From Imbricaverruca yamaguchii (Eukaryota; Arthropoda; Thecostraca; Neoverrucidae), in the NCBI GenBank assembly GCA_034440575.1, contig JAOTOL010001661.1, positions 5,381,501-5,445,500 on the forward strand: a DNA stretch of 64,000 bases, in the 5' to 3' direction. Both the position numbers and the translations under genes were made by a program. Shown in pieces: positions 55,638 through 64,000 of the stretch. Positions within the stretch are counted from its first letter, which is position 1. Every line of letters starts with the position of its first letter. The notes beneath the pieces are model-generated. The model had not been told where the DNA came from, ran no database searches, and saw only the letters and a list, made by a program, of their open reading frames with translations.

Positions 55638-58628
55638 ATGACCGTCTCCTATAACGCAGAAGTTGCATCAATACATAGCTTCGGGGTTTTCTGGAAGCTT
55701 TTGTTGCGATGGAAGGGCAGCATCTACAAATTAGTCCTGCCTGACTTGGGTTTATATGTGTTCATCTACTTCTCACTGAATTTGTCCTATAGGTATTTGA
55801 TGGATGACCGCAACAGGGCGCTATTCGAAGGAGTGGCAAAATACTGCGCTAACATGAGCGAATCCATTCCCATGTCATTCGTTTTGGGATTTTACGTCAC
55901 AATTGTGGTACAGCGATGGTGGGATCAGTATATGTGCTTGCCATGGCCCGATGCGCTAGCTGTGTACGTCAGTACAAATATACAGGGTACTGACGATCGA
56001 GGTCGCCTGATCCGTCGAACCATCATGCGCTATGTAAATCTTGCCTTCGTGTACACAATGTCACAGATATGTACCCGCGTCAAGGCACGGTTTCCAACCC
56101 TTGATCATTTGGTAGAGGCAGGCATTATGACTGAGACAGAAAAGAAGATATTTGAGGCAATGAACAAGAAGACACCACACTTGAAGTATTGGATGCCGCT
56201 GGTGTGGGCGGGCAGCATCGTGGTGAAAGCTCGAAAGGAAGGCCGCATCCGTGATGACTTTGCAGTAAAAACGCTCGTTGACTCCATCAACGCATTTCGC
56301 TTCGGATTAGGTGGTGTCCTGAACTATGACTGGATTTCTGTGCCCCTCGTATACACACAAACTGTTACTCTTGCCGTATACACGTTTTTCATGGCAGAAC
56401 TGCTTGGTCGTCAGTTCGTACAAAAGGATTCAAACTCCATTGACCTCTTTGTTCCTTTGTTTTCATTCCTTGCTTTTTTCTTTTATATGGGCTGGCTTCG
56501 AGTCGCCGAAACGCTTTTTAATCCTTTCGGTGATGATGACGATGATTTCGAAATTAATTGGCTAATTGACAGAAACCTGCAAGTGTCTTACATTATAGTT
56601 GATGAGATGCACGAAGATCACCCAGAGCTGGTGCGGGATCAGTACTGGAAAGAAGTCATCCCAACTGCATTACCCTACACGGTTGCGTCTGAGCAATACC
56701 GACGAGATCCCCCGGAGGGAAGCGCTGCGCAAATTGCATCTAAGAAGACAAAAAGTTCGTTAGTGGGATCCGCCCGTCCCACTAACGATGCACAATTGCA
56801 CGAGGTTCAACAAACTGAGAGTGGCATTCGCGATGTGGAAACAGCCAAGCCCGGTACCACTCCAAATGTAATGTTGCATACAGCGGGTTTTCCGATCGTT
56901 GACATGCTTTCGAGTCCGTCCAGCGAGCCTGTTGTGATATTTCCGCGCCGTAGAGTCGACTCCGAAGTCCGTTCCCGCATAACAAGTCACCTCTCAGGAC
57001 AGCTTCCCACTTCCAGGTCACAACGTCCCAGTTCTATGAAACGCTCTATGGCGGGATTGATGAAAAAAATGAGCACCCGAGTTGGCATTCAACCGTCATG
57101 GATTCCCCCCACCCATAGTACCACCGGGAATGCAAAGCAAGACCCTGACACTCACTTAAACGACGTAAACGACACCGATCCGAGTGAGAGGGTGATTTCG
57201 GTGCAGCACATTGGGGGCTTGATAGGTGCAAAGAGTGGAACATCAGCTGACAGTGGGCTGAATGGCGTGCCCAATACTGTACTGGTAGAAGCGTCGTCAC
57301 CTTCCAACTCGTCTGATGCATCGATGCACTCGTCCGTAGCAGGTCAACTAAGAACTGTGGACAGCGAGGAAAAGGCGCCGCCCAAGTTCTTGCCCGGAGA
57401 GTATAATTTCATGACCACCACAACGGAAGAGGAACGGGAGGCTGAGTTACCAGTTCATCAGCATGATGCTGCCAACTTGCACAAACTGGATTCCCACAAT
57501 CTCAACGTTTTGCGGTCTCCCGTGGATCTGACTAAGGCAATCAGTGAAAGTCTCCACTCACTCGGACAACGATCTGAAGAAGAGCCGTTTAACCCAAGCC
57601 TGCTGGGTAAGCTATTTGCTACCGTCTATGATGCAATCAGTGGTAACCCACGGTCCGCCCAAGGTCATGCCCTGCGACAGAGGCTGGAAGCCGCCGAACA
57701 CATCGCTAATGAAGTTCCAGTTTCTTCACAAGCACCCAGACAGGAGCAATCGTCGTCGCGCAGCAGTTCTCGGTCGGCAAGCGACATTTACCAGTACCCC
57801 GCTGAAGCACCGCTCTTTGAACGCGCTAGTACACCTGCCTGCGTGGATAATGGCTGGATGGAGTGCGACACAGTCACTAACGACAGCGAGCGTTCATCAG
57901 TCAACTCTGATCAAATATGTCGGCCGCCATCAGTGAAAACAGATGGCACGTTGCACGTATCATTCGATACCGCGACGGAACCCTTCCGACCGATGTCCCA
58001 ACAACTTTCACAAGCTGCCCTTAGTCCATCGCGGCCTAAATGTGGGCAGAATAGCGAGCGGAAGCCTTCAAGTAGCTCTTTCACGATCAAGCATGAACCG
58101 TCGTCAAGTGGTACCAATGATGAATCTCTGTCGGCTGGTGTAGAAGAGTCAAGTGTGCGGGCAGTTGTGAGCCAGAGCGAAGAATTATGGCCGACATACT
58201 TCGATCACAAGCAATTGACACCAGTGCCTGAGAGCAATGTACGGCCATCAGATGATACCAATGATAATGAACCGCCACCGACGAGCCGGTCTGAGGTGGT
58301 CCGTGAACGGCCGACTCTGTCAATGCTGGCAGACCCAGCTGATGAGCACGCTCCCCCGTCACCGCCACCTATGTTTGTGCCGAGTATGGCCAGCCTCGAA
58401 TTGCCTGGGATGCTTTCGGAATCTACGGTAGAAATCAGTGTTGAGCCATTCGAGTCGCCGGGTGAGAGAAGGACCAGGTCTGCCACTGTCGAGTCGTCAG
58501 CTGAGAGGAGGACCAGGTCTACCACTGCCGAGTCGTCAGCTGAGAGGAGGACCAGGTCTGCCACTTCCGAGTCGTCACCTGAGCCAAGTTCCTCACCAAT
58601 TTCGAATGATCTGGGCCCTTTCTACTGA
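55638..58628 (+). CDS. Bestrophin family chloride channel, intronless, 996 codons
   Basis: Bestrophins form pentameric Ca2+-activated anion channels in the plasma or intracellular membranes. Residues 1-350 are a complete bestrophin core. They start MTVSYNAEVA, with neck motif IPMSFVLGFYVT (I77, F81 and F85 match the human pore-neck residues), RWWDQY (94-99), DDRGRL (119-124), RFPTLDHLVEAG (151-162), NYDWISVPLVYTQ (229-241), GRQF (257-260) and the Ca2+-clasp acidic run NPFGDDDDDFE (295-305), then LIDRNLQVS. Four to five hydrophobic segments are present. The remaining ~640 residues are Ser/Thr/Pro-rich, low-complexity and probably disordered, longer than most tails, ending in a short repeat (ERRTRSAT). 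The coding region is one uninterrupted exon, unusual because bestrophin genes normally have several introns. The start is fixed by an upstream in-frame stop. Symbol not assigned because the paralogue is unclear. Confidence 0.97.
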   Translation: MTVSYNAEVASIHSFGVFWKLLLRWKGSIYKLVLPDLGLYVFIYFSLNLSYRYLMDDRNRALFEGVAKYCANMSESIPMSFVLGFYVTIVVQRWWDQYMCLPWPDALAVYVSTNIQGTDDRGRLIRRTIMRYVNLAFVYTMSQICTRVKARFPTLDHLVEAGIMTETEKKIFEAMNKKTPHLKYWMPLVWAGSIVVKARKEGRIRDDFAVKTLVDSINAFRFGLGGVLNYDWISVPLVYTQTVTLAVYTFFMAELLGRQFVQKDSNSIDLFVPLFSFLAFFFYMGWLRVAETLFNPFGDDDDDFEINWLIDRNLQVSYIIVDEMHEDHPELVRDQYWKEVIPTALPYTVASEQYRRDPPEGSAAQIASKKTKSSLVGSARPTNDAQLHEVQQTESGIRDVETAKPGTTPNVMLHTAGFPIVDMLSSPSSEPVVIFPRRRVDSEVRSRITSHLSGQLPTSRSQRPSSMKRSMAGLMKKMSTRVGIQPSWIPPTHSTTGNAKQDPDTHLNDVNDTDPSERVISVQHIGGLIGAKSGTSADSGLNGVPNTVLVEASSPSNSSDASMHSSVAGQLRTVDSEEKAPPKFLPGEYNFMTTTTEEEREAELPVHQHDAANLHKLDSHNLNVLRSPVDLTKAISESLHSLGQRSEEEPFNPSLLGKLFATVYDAISGNPRSAQGHALRQRLEAAEHIANEVPVSSQAPRQEQSSSRSSSRSASDIYQYPAEAPLFERASTPACVDNGWMECDTVTNDSERSSVNSDQICRPPSVKTDGTLHVSFDTATEPFRPMSQQLSQAALSPSRPKCGQNSERKPSSSSFTIKHEPSSSGTNDESLSAGVEESSVRAVVSQSEELWPTYFDHKQLTPVPESNVRPSDDTNDNEPPPTSRSEVVRERPTLSMLADPADEHAPPSPPPMFVPSMASLELPGMLSESTVEISVEPFESPGERRTRSATVESSAERRTRSTTAESSAERRTRSATSESSPEPSSSPISNDLGPFY
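58451..58583 (+). repeat. 39-bp coding minisatellite in the bestrophin tail
   Basis: Three to four tandem in-frame copies of a 13-residue unit, (S/G)ERRTRSATxESSA, close to the C terminus. Basic RRTRS clusters could be kinase or binding sites; speculative. Confidence 0.9.
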
Positions 58629-58971
58629 TGAACAGCCGCGGTAACCTACAATACCTCTGTAGCTCCCATCGACCGGCGTCCTATCTTCCGTGTACAACAT
58701 CGTTCATGCTTGTGTATGCTATTTCCGTTGGGTGAAGCGTGACATTCGTATCCAATCTTGTTTTTAAAGGCAGGTGTTCGTTTCGTGTTTAAAATAGGAA
58801 TATTCGGTAGCAACTAATTTGTGCCAATACAAGTTTGCATCACTAATTCGCTCATGGTGCGGTTCTTGCTTACGGCAATATCATGACAACTTCGCTACCA
58901 ATACCATATGTCCGACACTGCCTTCGATAGAACGTTGTTTGTGTGACCTGCTTTTAACCATGAATTGCGTC

Positions 58972-58977
58972 AATAAA
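58972..58977 (+). terminator. Polyadenylation signal of the bestrophin gene
   Basis: AATAAA about 345 bp after the stop, followed by GT-rich sequence (GGTGTCCG). There is no genomic poly(A) tract after it. Confidence 0.65.
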
Positions 58978-59404
58978 CCAACGGTGTCCGTTTAAGCTTT
59001 CAGTGCGTGCCAGTGTCGCGTACATACCGTTAATAATTGAAAACCAGGTATACCGATAGTGTGTAGTGGTGCCATGATGTGAACATAAACGAAGAGGAAG
59101 GAATATCGATTAGTACTTTTCAAAATGCCCAACGCCTGTACGGGTACTATTTCTTATTTGTTACAAAAACCATCGGTGTGTCACAAGTGTTCAGAGAAAC
59201 TGCTTTTCTGAGTATCCATAGATATAATGGAAATATTTTATGCGGAGGTGACGTGATATGGTGGAAAATACCTGAAAACTTGTAAATGCATGCAAATGCA
59301 TCTGCTTCCGCAAATGCATGGAAAAAAATATCTTATAGGTGATTGTAGCCATAAGCACTGGCACATCAGCTATTGGTTAGTTGGTTGTTGGTTTGTACGA
59401 CACA

Positions 59405-59540
59405 TCCACCATTCAGCCATGTAGCGTCGCCAATCTCTCACGCCGATTGGTCGCGGGCAAAGGATAGCGCCAGGTGAGACCCGAGCCCACAACCTTTCGA
59501 TTGTGAGACGAGGAACTTATTCCTAGGCTAGCCGCCCCCG
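59405..59540 (-). mobile_element. tRNA-derived SINE, related to 35181-35315
   Basis: The minus-strand head has a degraded A box (TAGCCTAGGAAT) and B box (GGGCTCGGGTCTC). The downstream body GTCGCCAATCTCTCACGCCG (plus strand) matches the 35-kb copy. Confidence 0.65.
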
Positions 59541-59681
59541 GCACATCAGTCACTGAACATATTTGTGGAAACTATAACTTGTAATGGCAAATATAATGAT
59601 GCGTCTGAAAGCCAGTTCCAACTACAGGAGACCAGAGGTACCCAGGGTGAGGCAGGAAAAGTCACGAATTAATTCCGTTGC

Positions 59682-59759
59682 CCAATCCATCCCACCCCTA
59701 CCACAGGGGTGGGATGGACTGGGGCACCACCACCACCACCACCACCACCACCACCACCA
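59682..59759. repeat. 18-bp inverted repeat followed by (CAC)n
   Basis: CCAATCCATCCCACCCCT (59682-59699) and AGGGGTGGGATGGACTGG (59705-59722) pair at 17 of 18 positions across a 5-nt loop. (CAC)n follows from about 59726 to 59758. A 155-codon frame with a His run (59584-60051) crosses this and is not considered a gene. Confidence 0.85.
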
Positions 59760-60619
59760 AGCACAGGGTAGGCCGAGGTCCCTCCAATATTATCAACTAA
59801 CCTCCACTGAATTCCTTCTGGTGGAACCACGGGAACAGACCCATTGTTTGGCAATCGGTAACGTCACTTGGGCTGGACCATTGCTCAGTCCCGTAGGCGC
59901 TCCAGCGAAACTTCCGCGTTTTCTATCTTTTATCGCGTTTTCTATCGACATTTCCGATCTTAAATGCCATCGAAATGGGACAAAATGGGGTTCATTCGGA
60001 AGCTTGAAGAATATTGTCCACGAATATGAGCCGTATTTTCCCCAACACTAGGATTTTTCGCTTGGACCCACGCTGACTGCATTCATGTCAAGCGCCGCAG
60101 GAATCTCGTGGTACCACGGGTAGTAGCAGTATTATGAGACAGGCCAACTGAAGATTACGGCCGGGTAGGAGGGGTAGGAGGAAGTAAGAGATAACTGTTG
60201 CAACATAATTCCTCCCCACTCGCTGCAGGGGCGTAAACAAGGGTGGGGGTACTGGGGGCATGTACCCCCATGGGAAGGTGGTACCCATCCGGCAAGGAAA
60301 AGGCACCAACATTATATTTAGGCTACCGGCGGAGGCACTTATTCTGGTTGGAATAGCACGCCCTTATCATCCATGTCCAGATACGGAACCTGCAGCTAGT
60401 TTTCAGGATTGTTTTCCATTTTTCATTCATACACGTCTTGACCAGGCGTGTTCCTGTATATTTGTTAAGGGAAAGTGCCCCCTCAGTGTTGGTTCTGTCC
60501 ACTAATAATTTATACTTTTAACGTAGGGTACCATTTCGCATGCACCCCATTGATGTGAGGCTTCCCATTAACTTCATGTATTTTGCACTGAAATAATAAA
60601 TAATAAGAATAACAACAAT

Positions 60620-60685
60620 AATAATAATTATATATATATATGTGTATATATACATATAATACATATACATGTGTGTGTATGCAAG
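60620..60685. repeat. AAT/TA/TG simple sequence
   Basis: AATAATAATAATT, then TATATATATA and TGTGTGTG. Confidence 0.85.
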
Positions 60686-62212
60686 CCATTTCGGGTTATA
60701 AAGGGGAAATATATGAAAACCCCAGTGATATTTTATATATGAAAACTTCTCGACAATTTCGGAAGCATTTGATCACGAAGGAGAGGGTTGAAATCTACTG
60801 ACTTCGGAACCATGGTGATAGGTTTAGCACCTTGCAGCGCCAAGTTAAGCTGTTTATAGTCATCTTAGCATAAAATAATAATGGGTACTTATGACACATA
60901 CTGGTCGAAATCCGCCTATTTTTTTCTGCCTCACCTCACTTGGGTGCCACGAACCGCTCCAGGTCGGGCCTCGTTCCTCTTTCCTCGTATATATCCCACC
61001 AGGAAATATGGCCCATCCCGTGGTCCCTTTGTTCACGTCTATTTTCTGGCCATGCCGTCAGACCTCGTTCTTAATATGTGTTCGCTGAATCTGATTTAGT
61101 TTCCTAGACTGCAAATTGCATTTGTTTTAGGTAGCATGGTAGGACGAGACTACAAAGCATGTTAACTCCGAAGGGTTGTCATTTACGAAGCCCTGAAACA
61201 AGGCCCTGGCCCAGGGACTGATCGATATTTGGATGCTCTTTGAGGAGGGTAAGAGAGGTGGTTTTTTAATTGGCTGAAGCAAACTATGTTGCATCCAAAG
61301 TATTTTTGATGCCGAAAACTTGAAGAACTTTTTGTCATCGTAATATCGCCCGTTTGGGGTCATGGTTGGGCTATGCGATGCATAGCTTTACATCTGGTAT
61401 GCGAACTGGCTGCTGCATGCACGATACTAATGCGATATGGATACTTAAAATCCTCTAGTCCGGTTGCAGAGATCTGGCCCTAGTCGTGAAAACCCCAAAA
61501 GCTATACATTTCGCCTCTTTCATCCTTCCCTGAAGAGGTCACGTGGCACGCGCATGTGTGAGCGTTGTGAGGAACTCGGTTTCTAATTCGTTTGGTTGAA
61601 ATAGCACGTTGTTTTCATGCCAGTTCAACAAGCAGTACCTGGAATAGCACAAATGTGGTGAACGCACGCCAGTTTGGGCTGTATTCCTCAAGTGCGAAAT
61701 TTTGCGTTTTCGATGTTAAATCCACGGGCCGAAATTTCCGCTTCCATTGGGTGTCATGCACTAGTCCTGGTATCTAGTACGAAGAAGCTGAGTGGTGCAC
61801 GTCGGAATAATCTCTGGCGCATGCACCAACGCTGCCGAGCAAGACGAACGACAGCAGCAACAGCAACACTGGTAGGTATGGCCAGCGTTCGGCACAAACA
61901 ATTCGGAGAGAGTTGCAGACTGACGAAGGCATGTGAAGCGCAAGAACTGAAATGCCTGTGGCCGGCAACCTGCCGGGCCACGGTCGCTGTGTGCAGAAGA
62001 AGCGGATGCTGGGTCCCAGGATCCTGTTGAGCAGCGACGAGAACGGCGACACCGATGGTGACAGCCAGCGAAAGCCAGCCAGCACAAATATTTTCAAAGT
62101 TAATGGTTCTTAAGGGTTCAAATACAACTTCCATCACTTGAGTGCGCTGGTGTACCTTTAGATCAGAGCTTCAGTTGCGCGACAGTTCGGAATGATTTTC
62201 TCGGACCACTCT

Positions 62213-62292
62213 GAAATGTTGACACCTCGCTCAATCCACCAGATGAAATGTTGATGGGTAAATGAAATGTTGACACCTCGCTCAATCCACCA
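62213..62292. repeat. Two perfect 29-bp direct repeats with a nested inverted pair
   Basis: The 29-mer starting GAAATGTTGACACCTCGCTC occurs at 62213-62241 and 62264-62292. Between and after them GGGTAAAT and ATTTACCC form an inverted pair. Confidence 0.9.
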
Positions 62293-64000
62293 TTTACCCA
62301 ACAATAACCGAATAAACCACAACAGTTGGACACTCCCGAGGAGGCTCAGCGTTTTCATATATCCAAAGGCCGTGGAATCTCACCAACCTTCAAGTGGTGG
62401 CGGGGCGCCGAGCTTGGGTGTCGTGACGGACTTTGGATGGGGTACAGACGGCACGAGAGTGTTTTTTAAAGTTATTTTTATGCAAAGTAATTCTGCAAAA
62501 TACTCAATTATTCTCATAGGTAAAATTACATAAAGCTTCGAGGGACCAGGCCCCTAGGGCTCAAATATGCTATGTTAGCTGGGATAGGTAGGCGTGCCCG
62601 CTTTCAGTCATTCAACACTCCCACTCTTATAATTTATATTGGGTCGGAGTACGGTGGGCTTTGATGGTAAGCCTGCATACGTCAAAGGACGTGACCTCTT
62701 AGTCAAAGTTCTCGTCTAGGCCACGTTCACCAGAGACATAGGAACATCTCAAAAAGTGTGCATGTGTATGTGGAATTGGGGGGGGGGGGCAAAACCCTTG
62801 AACCATGAAAAGTGGGAGACCATACCACTTCTCCCCTGTTTCCACACCTATGATGTTTACTCGTCTTGCCGATGCCGGTGGATTCAGTAACGGTGTAAAT
62901 GGCGAGGGCAGTGGCATATCCAAGGGGGTAAAAGAAAACAAAAACAATTCCTGGATTAAGGTATTTTATAATATCATATTCAGGTCCTACCGTATCCAGA
63001 TATGAGTATAATAATAATTGACATTAATTCGTATGCCACTCGATCCAACTAAAAATAGGCTGGCTGTACCCACACTTCGCGGTGAAGGCGGAAACAAACA
63101 TTCGCCTTCGCACGTAATGGCTTTAGCATTATCTATATGATGCTGCTTGGTAAATAATGCATTTAAGACCAGGTTTATTTCATATGAAAGAAGAAAAATG
63201 AGTAAAGTCTCGTACATCAGCACCCTTATCATCTGCACCAAATGGACATTGTCCTCGCAGACATCGTTGCGATGTTATTTCATCTTTAATCAAATTTGAC
63301 GATGTATAGCGGCAGTGTCAGTTGATCAGGAATACATTCATTGAAACGAGCGATCAATTCTGAAGGCTTTCCAGGGAGGCATTTTTAGTTCTTACCATCC
63401 TTTGATCAAAATATTCAATTTCACATGCGACCATATCATGCTTCCGGCGTTCCCCATACTTAAGCTATATGGAAATCCTGTGACCTGACAACCTTAGAAC
63501 AAAATTGACGATTACTAAGGACAATTATACTGGAGTCTAAGTGATATCAGCTAATACAGAAATCATGAATGTATCCATCACAGGTGGGGCAAAATCTATA
63601 GATAGCATACTTTCTTTGTTTTTTACAATTATCTTCAAAATTTTGCATCTAGCGGCCGCGGCCACCATGCGACCCAATGTCATGCTTTCAGTTCAAACAT
63701 CCGCCGCTAGGTGCAAACGAAGCACCACCAGTAGCGTGGCCGCGTACGTCCCATATCGACATGACAATGTGTGACCATGAGATTGAAGGTTAGCTTAAAT
63801 GGTTCGAAGTTCTCGCGCCTCGTCGGTATGTCTTCAATTTTCATCAAATGGAGTCATTCGACGTGCCCTGTCGTACTCTATCAGACCGTTCAGAAATCAC
63901 ATTAATTTTCGAAGTCTTCGTTTTCTCCCAAAGCTACCCATGCTTGGCATCAAGCGATAGCTCGTGGGCAGCTCTGGAGTAACATTTCAACCCGGGACAT

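Larger units (their letters stand above)
59760..64000. other. Unique DNA, no gene supported
   Basis: Contains TA/TG simple sequence at 60620-60685, a poly-G run at 62779-62788 and the direct repeats at 62213-62292. A minus-strand segment at 61770-62100 has hydrophobic frames, discussed under rejected items. Confidence 0.45.

Noticed and set aside
59584..60051. 155-codon frame with a poly-His stretch
   Set aside because: It crosses a (CAC)n microsatellite and a hairpin, without domains or splice context.
61754..62137. Minus-strand frames with hydrophobic leader-like stretches (LSLAVTIGVAVLVAAQ; LPVLLLLLSFVLLGSVGACA)
   Set aside because: Two different frames give signal-peptide-like runs, one simply from a CTG-rich stretch. 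Neither has a supported exon structure.
63652..63669. NotI site followed by a Kozak-like GGCCACCATG, resembling a cloning junction
   Set aside because: Flanking DNA on both sides is ordinary for the region and no vector sequence follows; probably coincidence.

Overview
The window is animal nuclear DNA, most likely from an arthropod. The signs are canonical GT-AG introns, tRNA-derived SINEs, TTAA-type MITEs, a Ty3/Gypsy relic, a short (TTAGG)n tract, and recognisable bestrophin, CUSTOS-like and ARHGAP18/conundrum-like coding sequence. I cannot name the species. No prokaryotic features are present.

Layout. Positions 1-7 kb carry three minus-strand exons of a RhoGAP-family gene of the ARHGAP18/28/40 (Drosophila conundrum) type. 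They sit among minisatellites built from the exons' own splice-site sequence. From 7 to 44 kb the DNA is gene-poor and packed with GC-rich minisatellites (periods 21-105 bp; about 12 kb in total). Also here are CpG-rich islands, a few exon-like open segments, a broken minus-strand Ty3/Gypsy element (26.4-30 kb), SINEs, TTAA-flanked MITEs, a ~1 kb foldback array (43-44 kb) and a ~190 bp inverted repeat (44.4 kb). At 45.5-46.0 kb lies the last coding exon of a CUSTOS homologue (minus strand). From 46 to 55 kb the DNA is AT-richer. It contains second copies of the two TTAA MITE families and a 3 kb block almost without CpG (50.6-53.7 kb). At 55.6-58.6 kb an intact, intronless 996-codon bestrophin chloride-channel gene lies on the plus strand. 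The last 5 kb holds one SINE and small repeats but no gene I can support.

Most interesting signals. (1) The exon at 4371-4666 has an array of copies of its own 3' splice site on one side and of its own 5' splice site on the other. The exon at 6192-6319 has an acceptor-derived array, and the likely exon at 2442-2560 has a donor-derived array. This suggests that tandem duplication across exon edges generates minisatellites in this genome. (2) The 3 kb CpG desert contains a CpG-decayed copy of a MITE whose sister copy 11 kb away keeps its CpGs. This points to regional germline DNA methylation rather than transposon-targeted methylation. (3) The bestrophin gene is intronless and has a ~600-residue disordered tail.

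The three genes have unrelated roles (Rho GTPase regulation, a nuclear Wnt-related factor, anion conductance); nothing suggests a shared pathway. Many long open frames, including one of 555 codons, arise only because stop-free minisatellite units are repeated.
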